A DNA stretch of 11,552 bases from Thiothrix phosphatis (GCF_035668035.1 NZ_JAYMYJ010000097.1:1-11552); one strand, 5' to 3'; counted from the first letter of the stretch, positions 1-7,814 are shown. The notes: generated by a model not told the origin, from the letters alone. Program-made: numbers and translations.

Positions 1-1822
1 GGATGGCGGCGGTCGCGTCCATGTCGAATTTCGGTAGGTACAGCCATTGCAGCACACGGGCTGGCAACAACATTGCCATTAAGAGTGTGCTTAACAGCTT
101 GGCTTGGGAAATGCTTTCCTTCAGCTCTTCGAGGAACACCAGCGGCATGTCGGGGAGGATGGCGGCGATGTCGATATTGCGTTCTTTGAGTTTGTCGAGG
201 AAACGCTTCGAGGTGTAAATCTTTTTCAGGCCAGCCTGCTGCACCGCGCTTTGCATGGCTTCGCTGCTGGCAGTGTAGTTGAGGTTGACCACGGTTTTGC
301 CCAAAGACAGCGCTGCCATATTGGCGATCGCCCCGCCAGAGCTAGTGGGCAGCAGCAAACCGATATTCTGTTCCGGGCTGAGTTTTTTGATTTCGGCGGC
401 AAAGCGGAATACGGCGGTGATGAAACGGTGGTGGCTCATCGGCGCGCCGATCACATCGGCGGCTGCGATGCGGAAGCTCATGCGCTTGGCCGAGCGTAGC
501 CAGTTGAGTGGAATCGGGTCAAGCATGTGGGAATAGGCTTCCCAGGAGGCGAATGACAGGTCGAACACTTTCGGCTTCAGCTCATACGCCTGAATGCCCG
601 CTGGCAAAGGGGCACCGAACGCCACCACGATGTCACGCTTGAACCCGGATTGCCGGTTCTGCCGCAAAAAACCACTGGAACGGGAGAATCGGCTGCCCCA
701 CAAGCCGTGCAGGTAAAATGGCACGATCACCGCGCTGGTGTTTTTCACAGCTTTTTCATAGCCGCGCTTGAATTCGCCGAGTTGCCCGGTGCGGCTGATG
801 GCGCCTTCCGGAAACAGGCACACGGCTTCACCCGCTTGCAGCAGTTCGGTGACTTTTTCCAAGGAATCGGCGCTGGCCGTGCCGCTGATGGGCACCACCC
901 CCAACCATTTGAGTATGCCTTTCAGATACCAGCGTTCGTAGTAACCTTTTTCGATCACAAAATGCAATTGGCGCGGTGAGGCCATTTGCACCAATGCCCA
1001 GTCGATAAAACTGATGTGGTTGCCAAGCAGCAGCACACCGCCCCGCGCAGGCAGGTGCTCAAAACCAACCACTTTCAGGCGGTAACGGGCATGGAACAGG
1101 CGGCTGACAATGAAGCGCAACAACGACTGCGGAATCTGGTAAATGGTGTACAGCGCCCCAACGGCAGTCACCACGGCCAGCAGGGTCATGAGCAACAAGT
1201 CGCCTGCGCCCAGCCACGCCAGCAGGGCGAACCCGCCGGTAAACGCCAATGTGACAGCCATCTGCAACAGGTGGTCAATGGCGCTTGCCTGTGGCAGGCG
1301 CTCTTCTGGCGCATGGTAGCCAAGCAATGCCTGTAAGGGGGCCACAAAAATCCCCCCCATGATGCCCAACAAAAGCAGCAGTGCCGCTGGCAGGGGAATG
1401 GCCAATTGCCAGCCTAGAAGGATAACGCTGCCCATGACACCCAGCGCGCCTACGGGTATCAGCCCGGTTTCAATATGGGTGCGTGAAAGGTGGCGGGCGA
1501 TTTGGATGCCAATCAGCAAACCGGGGACAATCAGCGCCAACAGCAGCCAATGCGCCGGAAAGATGGCCAACAGGGTCAGGATGATGCTCCAGAACACGGC
1601 CTTGCCCATCAGGGTCAGCCACAGGTCATGGTGTTGGTGCGCCGCCCGCCAGTCTTGCCGGGTGCAGCCAGTTTGTTGGAGCCGCCACAGGCTCAGTAGG
1701 GCGAACGGCAGGATCACCAGCAGCACACTGGTTGGCTTTGTAACCCAGGTTTGCAGGATGGGGCTAATGACAAGGGCGGCAACAACAACCATAAACCCAT
1801 AGATGCGCAGGGCGTGCGGCAT
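1..1822 (-). CDS. LplT/PlsC/acyl-ACP synthetase fusion protein (Aas-like), N-terminally short MFS part, 3' end beyond the window
   Basis: Probably a lysophospholipid-remodelling enzyme of the inner membrane: flippase-like MFS, then 2-acyl-glycerophospholipid acyltransferase, then acyl-ACP synthetase. 607 residues are visible before the left edge. Residues 1-232 hold about eight hydrophobic segments. Residues 97-172 resemble the C-terminal half of LplT-type MFS proteins (GLLIG, ETGLIPVGALG, GGIFVAPLQALL, APEER). The PlsC domain spans about 246-450, with the HX4D motif at H269-D274 (NHISFID) and FPEG at 337-340. The AMP-binding domain starts near 484, with LLPTSSGG at 490-497 and NLNYTASSEAM at 513-523. 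The ATG at 1822 has AGGAGGAG seven bases upstream (1837-1830), and an in-frame TGA at 1840-1838 rules out an N-terminal extension. The first four or so MFS helices are therefore missing. Domain identity is strong; transport activity of the short module is uncertain. It is divergent from cysE. Confidence 0.88.
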   Translation of the reverse strand, partial: MPHALRIYGFMVVVAALVISPILQTWVTKPTSVLLVILPFALLSLWRLQQTGCTRQDWRAAHQHHDLWLTLMGKAVFWSIILTLLAIFPAHWLLLALIVPGLLIGIQIARHLSRTHIETGLIPVGALGVMGSVILLGWQLAIPLPAALLLLLGIMGGIFVAPLQALLGYHAPEERLPQASAIDHLLQMAVTLAFTGGFALLAWLGAGDLLLMTLLAVVTAVGALYTIYQIPQSLLRFIVSRLFHARYRLKVVGFEHLPARGGVLLLGNHISFIDWALVQMASPRQLHFVIEKGYYERWYLKGILKWLGVVPISGTASADSLEKVTELLQAGEAVCLFPEGAISRTGQLGEFKRGYEKAVKNTSAVIVPFYLHGLWGSRFSRSSGFLRQNRQSGFKRDIVVAFGAPLPAGIQAYELKPKVFDLSFASWEAYSHMLDPIPLNWLRSAKRMSFRIAAADVIGAPMSHHRFITAVFRFAAEIKKLSPEQNIGLLLPTSSGGAIANMAALSLGKTVVNLNYTASSEAMQSAVQQAGLKKIYTSKRFLDKLKERNIDIAAILPDMPLVFLEELKESISQAKLLSTLLMAMLLPARVLQWLYLPKFDMDATAAI

Positions 1823-2020
1823 GGGCTTTCTCCTCCTTCAGAAATCATTGTTATGTGTTGGCACGATACGTTTTACAAATTTATTGCGCAAGGAAAACCA
1901 GTGAAGTCTTGCTTGGCATTACCCAAGGTAGCAATCCTTCCCGTCTGTGTGTGGTTGGCGCGAGCCTGGGGATGCAGGCATACTACGCAGCTTGAGTTCC
2001 GCAACACCCTGAGGAGCAGC
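1823..2020. other. Divergent intergenic region between the acyltransferase fusion gene and cysE
   Basis: This 198-base spacer must hold promoters for both flanking genes. For cysE the best I can see is TTGGCG (1955-1960), 18 bases, then CATACT (1979-1984), four of six matches in each box, about 36 bases before the start codon. For the minus-strand gene there is TATCGT (1868-1863) with a poor -35 box. Neither is convincing. None of the three minus-strand frames reads like the missing MFS helices, so the upstream DNA does not contain a frameshifted remnant. Confidence 0.3.
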
Positions 2021-2773
2021 ATGTTAGCCCGCATCCGTGAAGATATTTACTGCATTTTTGACCGTGATCCTGCCGCCCGCAATGTGTTTGAAATTATTAC
2101 GACTTATCCCGGCCTACATGCTGTTTTGGTTCATCGCGCCAGCCACTGGTTGTGGGGCAATGGCATTAAATGGCCAGCAAGGGTGCTGTCGAACATCGCC
2201 CGCCTGTTCACCGGAATTGAAATTCACCCTGGCGCGACGATTGGGCGGCGTTTTTTCATCGACCACGGCATGGGCGTCGTGATCGGTGAGACTGCGGAGA
2301 TCGGTGATGATTGCACCCTGTACCACGGCGTGACGTTGGGGGGGACTAGTTGGCAGAAAGGCAAACGCCACCCGACCCTCGGCAATGACGTGGTGATTGG
2401 GGCCGGGGCGAAAATTCTCGGGCCGATCACCTTGGCCAATGGCGCGCGGGTCGGCTCCAACGCGGTGGTTGTCAAGGATGTGCCGGAAGGTGCCACCGTG
2501 ATTGGCATTCCGGGCAAGGTTGTCACCCCGCGCAAGATGAATGAAAAACGGCGGGAAGAAATTGCCGAAAAAATGGGGTTTGATGCGTATGGTGCCACCC
2601 AGGATATGCCCGACCCTGTAGCTAACGCGGTTAACCGGATGTTGGATCATATCCATTTGATGGATGAGCGCATGGATCGGTTGTGCGAGGAAATCCACCG
2701 TTTGGGTGGGGTGGTGGAAACCAAGCCACTGCCAATGCTGAAAGCCGAAGGGTTTGGCAGGGAGATCGGGTGA
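2021..2773 (+). CDS. cysE: Serine O-acetyltransferase
   Basis: Transfers acetyl from acetyl-CoA to L-serine, giving O-acetylserine for cysteine synthesis in the cytoplasm. The 250-residue protein is the short CysE class. A helical N-terminal part (1-65) precedes a left-handed beta-helix of hexapeptide repeats (about 66-170). Active-site residues by alignment with E. coli CysE are E67 in GIEIHPGA (Asp143 in E. coli; Glu is usual in short-class enzymes), H82 in IDHGMG (His158) and H117 in KRHP (His193). GGT at 107-109 lies in the acetyl-CoA-binding loop. An extended C-terminal helix follows residue 172. The ATG at 2021 follows GAGGAG (2011-2016). The frame stays open back to 1751, but those codons are antisense to the neighbouring gene and show no CysE similarity. 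It lies directly upstream of iscR, as in Azotobacter, which suggests it supplies cysteine to IscS. Confidence 0.95.
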   Translation: MLARIREDIYCIFDRDPAARNVFEIITTYPGLHAVLVHRASHWLWGNGIKWPARVLSNIARLFTGIEIHPGATIGRRFFIDHGMGVVIGETAEIGDDCTLYHGVTLGGTSWQKGKRHPTLGNDVVIGAGAKILGPITLANGARVGSNAVVVKDVPEGATVIGIPGKVVTPRKMNEKRREEIAEKMGFDAYGATQDMPDPVANAVNRMLDHIHLMDERMDRLCEEIHRLGGVVETKPLPMLKAEGFGREIG

Positions 2774-2807
2774 TCAGTCTTCGCTGCTGCTGAACTGGTG
2801 TGTTGTG

Positions 2808-2849
2808 GAGAAGGGATGGCTTTTTGTTGTTCTGATGTTGCCACTTCTC
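2808..2849 (+). terminator. Weak hairpin after cysE
   Basis: GAGAAG (2808-2813) can pair with CTTCTC (2844-2849), and GGC (2818-2820) with GCC (2840-2842). The internal loop is asymmetric and the apical loop is T-rich. No T-run follows; the next bases are AAAAGGG. It is the only stem in the cysE-iscR gap and could attenuate cysE read-through, but it is not a proper intrinsic terminator. Confidence 0.25.
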
Positions 2850-2871
2850 AAAAGGGATAGGAAAAGTGTTA

Positions 2872-2896
2872 ATACTTGACTGGTTTTGTCAGGTAT
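2872..2896 (+). promoter_or_regulatory. IscR type 1 operator
   Basis: The 25-base near-palindrome has half sites ATACTTGACT (2872-2881) and GTCAGGTAT (2888-2896). By hand, 23 of 25 positions agree with the E. coli type 1 consensus for [2Fe-2S]-IscR. The exceptions are G at 2883, where A/T is expected, and T at 2887, where A is expected. It overlaps the -35 box and most of the spacer of the iscR promoter, so holo-IscR bound here would block RNA polymerase, giving the negative autoregulation known in E. coli. Identification rests on the motif and on the position directly ahead of iscR. Confidence 0.87.
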
Positions 2897-2905
2897 TGTT
2901 AGGAT
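2876..2905 (+). promoter_or_regulatory. isc operon promoter (sigma-70 type, extended -10)
   Basis: The -35 box TTGACT (2876-2881) is separated by 18 bases from TAGGAT (2900-2905). The -10 box is extended by TG at 2897-2898. Transcription would begin near 2911-2913, leaving a leader of about 23 bases before the iscR start codon. The whole -35 box lies inside the IscR operator. Confidence 0.75.
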
Positions 2906-2934
2906 GTCCCGCAGCCTGAATGGAGAGCATTAAG

Positions 2935-3405
2935 ATGAAATTGACAACTAAAGGACGCTATGCGGTGACAGCCATGCTGGATCTGGCATTGCACACAGGT
3001 GAGAACCCTGTATCGCTGGCGGAAATATCAGAGCGGCAGGATATATCACTTTCCTACCTGGAGCAACTGTTCGCCAAGCTGCGCAAGGCTGGCTTAGTTG
3101 TTAGCATGCGTGGGCCTGGAGGCGGTTACCAATTGAATGGAGCGCCTGAAAATATTGTGGTGGCCGATATTATCAGCGCGGTTGATGAACATGTGGATGC
3201 AACCCGTTGCGGTGGGCTGGGTGATTGCCAGGACAACAAACGCTGCTTGACCCACGATCTATGGATGGACTTGAGCAACCAGATCCGCATGTTCCTGTCC
3301 GAGATTACGCTGGCGGATATGACTTCCCGGCTGGACGTGCGGGAAACAGCTGATCGCCAGAGCCGCAAGCGCATCGATTTCATCTCCCATTCACACTCCC
3401 ATTAA
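2935..3405 (+). CDS. iscR: Fe-S cluster regulator, Rrf2 family
   Basis: Transcription factor that senses Fe-S cluster status by carrying a [2Fe-2S] cluster and represses the isc operon when loaded. The 156-residue protein has a winged helix-turn-helix in the first 70 residues (KGRYAVTAMLDLAL at 7-20, then SLAEIS with SLSYLEQLFAKLRKAGLV, then the wing RGPGGGYQL at 59-67). The cluster ligands C92, C98, C104 and H107 match E. coli IscR in number and spacing. The C-terminus ends in SHSHSH. The ATG at 2935 gives the usual MKLTTKGRYAV start, with GGAGA at 2922-2926 eight bases ahead. An ATG at 2920 in the same frame would add five residues and lacks a better ribosome site. First gene of the isc operon; iscS follows after 25 bases. 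Confidence 0.97.
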   Translation: MKLTTKGRYAVTAMLDLALHTGENPVSLAEISERQDISLSYLEQLFAKLRKAGLVVSMRGPGGGYQLNGAPENIVVADIISAVDEHVDATRCGGLGDCQDNKRCLTHDLWMDLSNQIRMFLSEITLADMTSRLDVRETADRQSRKRIDFISHSHSH

Positions 3406-3430
3406 TCATGCCAGTGCAGGAACAAACCCA

Positions 3431-4654
3431 ATGAGTGAATTGAAAACACCCATTTATTTCGATTACGCCGCAACTACGCCGGTTGACCCGCGTGTTGCTG
3501 AAAAAATGATGAAATACCTGACACTGGATGGCGTATTCGGCAACCCTGCCTCCAAAAGCCATGCGTTTGGCTGGGCGGCGGAAACAGCGGCGGAAGAAGC
3601 CCGCGCCCATGTCGCCGCGCTGATCAACGCCGACCCTAAAGAGATTGTCTGGACCAGTGGCGCAACCGAGTCCGACAATTTGGCAATTAAGGGCGCGGCC
3701 CATTTTAATGAGCGCCGTGGCAAACACATCATTACCTGCAAAACTGAACACAAAGCGGTGTTGGATACCTGCCGCCAGCTGGAGCGCGAAGGGTTTGAAG
3801 TGACCTACCTCGACCCTGAGGCCAATGGCCTGATTGATCTGGAAAAATTCAAGGCGGCTTTGCGGCCGGACACCAGTGTGGTTTCCATCATGCATGTCAA
3901 CAATGAAATTGGAGTGATTCAGGACATCGCGGCCATTGGCGAGTTGTGCCGCGCCAATAAGACCGTGTTCCACGTTGACGCTGCGCAAAGCGCTGGCAAG
4001 GTTCCCATTGATGTGGAAAAGCTCAAGGTGGACATGATGAGCTTTTCTGCCCACAAAATTTACGGGCCCAAGGGCATCGGTGCCTTGTATGTCCGCCGCA
4101 AACCACGGGTGCGCATTGAAGCGCAGATGCATGGCGGCGGTCATGAGCGTGGGATGCGTTCCGGCACTTTGCCAACCCACCAGATTGTCGGTATGGGCGA
4201 AGCTTTCCGTATTGCCAAAGAAGAAATGAATGCCGAAAATGACCGTATCCTGATGTTGCGCAACCGCCTTTACGGTGGCCTTAAAGACATTGAGGAAGCT
4301 TACGTCAATGGTGACTTGGAACAGCGTGTCGCCGGTATTTTGAATATCAGCTTCAATTATGTGGAAGGCGAGAGCCTGATGATGTCGTTGAAAGACCTGG
4401 CAATGTCTTCCGGCTCCGCCTGCACCAGCTCCAGCCTGGAGCCAAGCTACGTGCTGCGCGCGTTGGGGCGGACTGATGAGCTGGCGCATAGCTCATTGCG
4501 TTTGTCCATGGGGCGTTTCAGCACCGTGGATGAGGTTGACTACGCGATTGAGCGCATCCGCACGGCGGTGGACAAACTGCGTGAACTTTCCCCACTGTGG
4601 GAAATGTTCAAGGAAGGCATCGACCTGAGCAAGGTTGAATGGGTTGCACACTAA
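3431..4654 (+). CDS. iscS: Cysteine desulfurase
   Basis: PLP enzyme that removes sulfur from L-cysteine as a persulfide and passes it to IscU and other acceptors, releasing alanine. The 407-residue length is close to the 404 of E. coli IscS, with a constant offset of three. H107 (TEHKAV) stacks on PLP. HVDAAQ at 181-186 carries the Asp that pairs with the PLP ring. K209 in SFSAHKIYGPKG forms the Schiff base. C331 in SSGSACTSSS carries the persulfide. The C-terminal EMFKEGIDLSKVEWVAH tail is the IscS-type ending that contacts IscU. The ATG at 3431 follows AGGAA at 3418-3422. It lies 25 bases after iscR and 23 before iscU, with no terminator between. Confidence 0.98.
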   Translation: MSELKTPIYFDYAATTPVDPRVAEKMMKYLTLDGVFGNPASKSHAFGWAAETAAEEARAHVAALINADPKEIVWTSGATESDNLAIKGAAHFNERRGKHIITCKTEHKAVLDTCRQLEREGFEVTYLDPEANGLIDLEKFKAALRPDTSVVSIMHVNNEIGVIQDIAAIGELCRANKTVFHVDAAQSAGKVPIDVEKLKVDMMSFSAHKIYGPKGIGALYVRRKPRVRIEAQMHGGGHERGMRSGTLPTHQIVGMGEAFRIAKEEMNAENDRILMLRNRLYGGLKDIEEAYVNGDLEQRVAGILNISFNYVEGESLMMSLKDLAMSSGSACTSSSLEPSYVLRALGRTDELAHSSLRLSMGRFSTVDEVDYAIERIRTAVDKLRELSPLWEMFKEGIDLSKVEWVAH

Positions 4655-4677
4655 GATTCTGAACGAGGTATAGATTC

Positions 4678-5061
4678 ATGGCATACAGCGAAAAGGTCAT
4701 TGACCATTACGAAAACCCACGCAACGTTGGCAGTTTCAACAAGGCGGATGTCAATATTGGCACGGGCATGGTGGGCGCGCCCGCCTGCGGTGACGTGATG
4801 AAACTGCAAATTAAGGTCAATGAACAAGGTGTCATCGAAGACGCCAAGTTCAAGACTTACGGTTGTGGTTCTGCGATTGCATCCTCCAGCCTGCTGACCG
4901 AGTGGGTGAAAGGCAAAACCTTGGAGGAAGCCAAACAGATCAAGAATACCGACATCGCGGCTGAACTGGACTTGCCGCCGGTCAAGGTGCATTGTTCCGT
5001 GCTGGCGGAAGACGCGATCCGTTCCGCGATTGAAGACTATCAGAAGAAGCAACAGCAGTAA
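4678..5061 (+). CDS. iscU: Fe-S cluster assembly scaffold protein
   Basis: Scaffold on which a [2Fe-2S] cluster is built from IscS-derived sulfur and iron before transfer to apoproteins. 127 residues, the normal length. The ligands are C37, C63 and C106, with D39 (PACGDV) and H105 beside them. LPPVK at 99-103 is the motif recognised by the HscA substrate-binding domain and lies directly before HCSVLAEDAI. The N-terminus (MAYSEKVIDHYENPRNVGSF) is standard for the IscU class and unlike SufU. It follows iscS after 23 bases, and iscA starts 17 bases after its stop. Every functional residue known for the family is present, so there is no reason to doubt activity. Confidence 0.98.
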   Translation: MAYSEKVIDHYENPRNVGSFNKADVNIGTGMVGAPACGDVMKLQIKVNEQGVIEDAKFKTYGCGSAIASSSLLTEWVKGKTLEEAKQIKNTDIAAELDLPPVKVHCSVLAEDAIRSAIEDYQKKQQQ

Positions 5062-5078
5062 CTGGCAGGAGACTGACG

Positions 5079-5399
5079 ATGATTACCCTCACTGACGCTG
5101 CCGCTGACCGGGTAGGCAAATTCCTTGCCAACCGGGGCAAGGGGCTTGGTTTGCGCCTTGGCGTCAAAACCAGCGGCTGTTCCGGCATGGCTTATGTCAT
5201 GGAGTTTGTGGACGAATTGCAAGACGGCGACACCGTGTTTGAGAGCAATGGCGTCAAGGTCATTGTCGACCCTAAAGCGCTGGTGTATCTGGATGGCACG
5301 GAAGTGGATTATGCCCGCGAAGGCTTGAACGAAGGCTTCACGTTCGGCAATCCCAACGAGAAAGCGCGCTGCGGCTGCGGCGAAAGTTTCACCGTTTGA
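5079..5399 (+). CDS. iscA: A-type iron-sulfur carrier protein
   Basis: A-type carrier that accepts clusters from IscU (or iron) and delivers them, mainly for [4Fe-4S] targets. The 106-residue protein has the three conserved cysteines C34 (TSGCSGMAY), C98 and C100 (RCGCGESF), each one residue before the E. coli IscA equivalents. IscA is preferred over ErpA because of the operon position and the MITLTDAAADRV start. AGGAGA lies at 5067-5072, ahead of the ATG at 5079. The TGA stop (5397-5399) shares its last base with the proposed hscB ATG, so the two genes are probably translationally coupled. Confidence 0.95.
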   Translation: MITLTDAAADRVGKFLANRGKGLGLRLGVKTSGCSGMAYVMEFVDELQDGDTVFESNGVKVIVDPKALVYLDGTEVDYAREGLNEGFTFGNPNEKARCGCGESFTV

Positions 5400-5941
5400 T
5401 GATGTTGCAGGCGCTGAAGCAGGATTATTTTGCGCTGTTCGGCCTGCCCCGGCAGTTTGAGGTGGATGACGGTGCATTGGTGCGGCGTTTCCGTGAACTT
5501 CAGTCCCAGTATCATCCTGACCGGTTTGCCAGTGGCAGTGATCAGGAACGGCGTCTGGCGGTGCAGATCACCTCTTTCCTCAACGAAGCGTATGAAACCC
5601 TGCGCCATTCCCGCCTGCGCGCCCGTTACCTGTTGACGCTGGCGGGGGTGGAAATCAACGATGAACGCGACATCACTTCCGATCCAGCCTTCCTGATGCA
5701 GCAAATGGAAATGCGCGAGGCGTTGGAAGACGCTGAACATGCCGATGATCCGTTTGTGGCACTGGAGGTGGTGGGAGCGGAAATCCGCCAGACCCTGAAG
5801 GGACTGGAAAACGGTTTCGCGGCGGAGTGGTCGGCGGCGAATTACCCTGCCGCCAAAAACATCATGCTCAAAATGCGTTTCTACGAACGTCTGCTGGAAG
5901 ATTTGCGCCAACGCGAAGAGCGTCTGGAAGACAGTCTCTAG
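5399..5941 (+). CDS. hscB: Fe-S co-chaperone, J-domain protein
   Basis: DnaJ-like co-chaperone that brings IscU to HscA and stimulates its ATPase. The 180-residue protein is a little longer than E. coli HscB (171). The J domain covers about residues 8-75, with the HPD motif at 39-41 in QYHPDRF. A C-terminal helical bundle (about 95-175) is the IscU-binding part. The start is ambiguous: TTG (5396), ATG (5399) and ATG (5402) stand in tandem in the same frame. I chose 5399, which overlaps the iscA TGA by one base. There is no clear ribosome site just upstream, so translation is probably by coupling from iscA. hscA starts seven bases after the stop. Confidence 0.94.
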   Translation: MMLQALKQDYFALFGLPRQFEVDDGALVRRFRELQSQYHPDRFASGSDQERRLAVQITSFLNEAYETLRHSRLRARYLLTLAGVEINDERDITSDPAFLMQQMEMREALEDAEHADDPFVALEVVGAEIRQTLKGLENGFAAEWSAANYPAAKNIMLKMRFYERLLEDLRQREERLEDSL

Positions 5942-5948
5942 GATTATC

Positions 5949-7811
5949 ATGGCATTACTACAAATTTCAGAACCTGGCATGTCCACGACTGCCCATCAGC
6001 ACCGGTTGGCGGCGGGCATTGATCTTGGCACGACCAACTCACTGGTGGCGAGTGTGCGTAGCGGCCAGGCCGACACCTTTCCCGATCCGCAGGGCAGGCA
6101 TTTGCTGCCGTCAGTGGTGCGTTACCAAGCAGGCGTGGCTCCGGTTGTCGGCGATGAGGCCAAAGCTGCTATTACCGATGATCCGCTGAACACCATTGCT
6201 TCCGTCAAGCGTTTGATGGGGCGAGGGATAGGGGATGTGAAGCAGCTCGGCGGGCATTTGCCGTATCAGTTCGTGACAGGGGCTTCCGCCGTGCCGCGCA
6301 TTCAAACCGCTGGTGGGGTTGTGGCGGCGGTTGAGGTGTCGGCGGAAATCCTGCGCGTTTTGAAGCAGCGGGCGGAACAGACGCTGGGTGGCGACCTGAG
6401 TGGGGTGGTCATTACGGTGCCTGCCTATTTTGATGACGCCCAACGGCAGGCGACCCGTGATGCGGCGACCTTGGCTGGCCTGAATGTCTACCGGCTGTTG
6501 AATGAACCCACGGCGGCGGCGGTCGCCTATGGGTTGGACAAGGCGGCTGAAGGTGTGATTGCCGTCTATGATTTGGGCGGCGGCACCTTTGATATTTCCA
6601 TCCTGCATTTGAATAAAGGCGTGTTTGAAGTGTTGTCGACCGGGGGGGATTCCGCCCTTGGTGGCGATGATTTCGACCATGCCATCGCGGAATGGTTGTT
6701 GCAGGCAGCCGGGTTGGAAGAATGCTCCGAGCAGAAAATCCTGCGCACCGCGTTAGTGACGGCCCGTCACGCCAAGGAAGCGCTGACCACGCAGGAATCT
6801 GCGCCAGTGACTTTAGGCGCATGGCAGGGCGAACTGACCCGTAGCCATATGGATGCACTGATTGCGCCATTGGTGAAAAAGACCCTGACGGCATGCCGCC
6901 GCACGTTGCGTGACGCGAACCTTGATAAGGATGCGATCCAGGAAATTGTCATGGTTGGCGGTTCCACCCGTGTATTGACGGTGCGTGAGCAGGTGGCTGA
7001 ATTTTTTGGCAAGCCGCCGCTGGTGGATATTGATCCTGATCGGGTGGTGGCGATTGGCGCTGCCATTCAGGCCGATGTGCTGGCGGGCAATAAGCCGGAT
7101 TCCGAGATGTTGCTGCTGGATGTGATCCCGCTCTCATTGGGTTTGGAAACCATGGGCGGGCTGGTCGAGAAAATCATCCCCCGCAACACCACCATTCCTG
7201 TCGCGCGGGCGCAGGAGTTCACCACATTCAAGGATGGGCAATCCGCCATGTCGATCCATGTCCTGCAAGGGGAGCGGGATACAGTGGAGGCTTGCCGTTC
7301 GCTGGCGCGTTTTTCGCTGCGTGACATTCCGCCGATGGTGGCGGGGGCGGCGCGGATCCGCGTGACTTTCCAGGTGGACGCCGACGGCTTGCTGAATGTG
7401 ACGGCGCAGGAGCAGACGACCGGCGTCAGCGCGGGCGTGGAGGTCAAGCCTTCCTATGGCCTCAGTGACAATGAGATTGAAACCATGTTGCGTGATTCCA
7501 TGCTGCATGCGCGTGAAGACATGGAGGCTCGCCGTTTGCGCGAACAGCAGGTGGAGGCAGACCGTTCCATGGAAGCGTTGGATGCCGCGCTTGCCAGTGA
7601 TGGGGATGTGCTGCTGGAGGATACCGAGCGGGCGGCCTTGCTGGCGGCCCGCGCCAAGCTTGCAGGATTGCGGCAGGGAATGGACTGGCGGGCGATTGAA
7701 GGCGGCATCAAGGCGCTGGAAAAAGCTGCCGAGCCGTATGTTGAGCGCCGTATGAACGCCAGTATCCGGGCGGCGATGGCCGGACATCGGGTCGACGAAT
7801 TCAAGGGATAA
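5949..7811 (+). CDS. hscA: Fe-S assembly Hsp70 chaperone
   Basis: Specialised Hsp70 that binds the LPPVK motif of IscU and drives cluster release by ATP hydrolysis. 620 residues against 616 in E. coli; the MALLQISEPG opening is the same. The nucleotide-binding domain covers about 1-385, with phosphate motif DLGTTNS (25-31), NEPTAAA (185-191), DLGGGTFD (208-215) and adenosine motif VGGSTR (336-341). The interdomain linker is LLLDVIPLSLGLE (388-400). The substrate-binding beta domain follows to about 500, then a helical lid. The C-terminus FKG lacks the EEVD-like tails of other Hsp70s, as expected. AGGA at 5940-5943 overlaps the hscB TAG and precedes the ATG at 5949. Only three bases separate it from fdx. 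Confidence 0.98.
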   Translation: MALLQISEPGMSTTAHQHRLAAGIDLGTTNSLVASVRSGQADTFPDPQGRHLLPSVVRYQAGVAPVVGDEAKAAITDDPLNTIASVKRLMGRGIGDVKQLGGHLPYQFVTGASAVPRIQTAGGVVAAVEVSAEILRVLKQRAEQTLGGDLSGVVITVPAYFDDAQRQATRDAATLAGLNVYRLLNEPTAAAVAYGLDKAAEGVIAVYDLGGGTFDISILHLNKGVFEVLSTGGDSALGGDDFDHAIAEWLLQAAGLEECSEQKILRTALVTARHAKEALTTQESAPVTLGAWQGELTRSHMDALIAPLVKKTLTACRRTLRDANLDKDAIQEIVMVGGSTRVLTVREQVAEFFGKPPLVDIDPDRVVAIGAAIQADVLAGNKPDSEMLLLDVIPLSLGLETMGGLVEKIIPRNTTIPVARAQEFTTFKDGQSAMSIHVLQGERDTVEACRSLARFSLRDIPPMVAGAARIRVTFQVDADGLLNVTAQEQTTGVSAGVEVKPSYGLSDNEIETMLRDSMLHAREDMEARRLREQQVEADRSMEALDAALASDGDVLLEDTERAALLAARAKLAGLRQGMDWRAIEGGIKALEKAAEPYVERRMNASIRAAMAGHRVDEFKG

Positions 7812-7814
7812 GCA

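Noticed and set aside
1858..1873. Sigma-54 promoter (TTGGCACG)
   Set aside because: The -24 half is perfect, but the GC expected ten bases after the GG is TT, so the essential -12 element is absent.
1751..2020. In-frame upstream extension of cysE by 90 codons
   Set aside because: The first part is antisense to the divergent acyltransferase gene, it has no CysE similarity, and the ATG at 2021 has a ribosome site and gives the usual family N-terminus.
1823..2020. Frameshifted remnant of the missing MFS helices on the minus strand
   Set aside because: I read this stretch on the minus strand: it is broken by stops and lacks long hydrophobic runs, so it does not look like MFS sequence.
3380..4489. 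Long minus-strand open frame of 369 codons across iscS
   Set aside because: It lies antisense to a fully conserved iscS, has no recognisable domain, and reflects GC-rich codon use of the real gene.
7134..7787. Minus-strand open frame of 217 codons across hscA
   Set aside because: Antisense shadow of hscA without a ribosome site or family resemblance.
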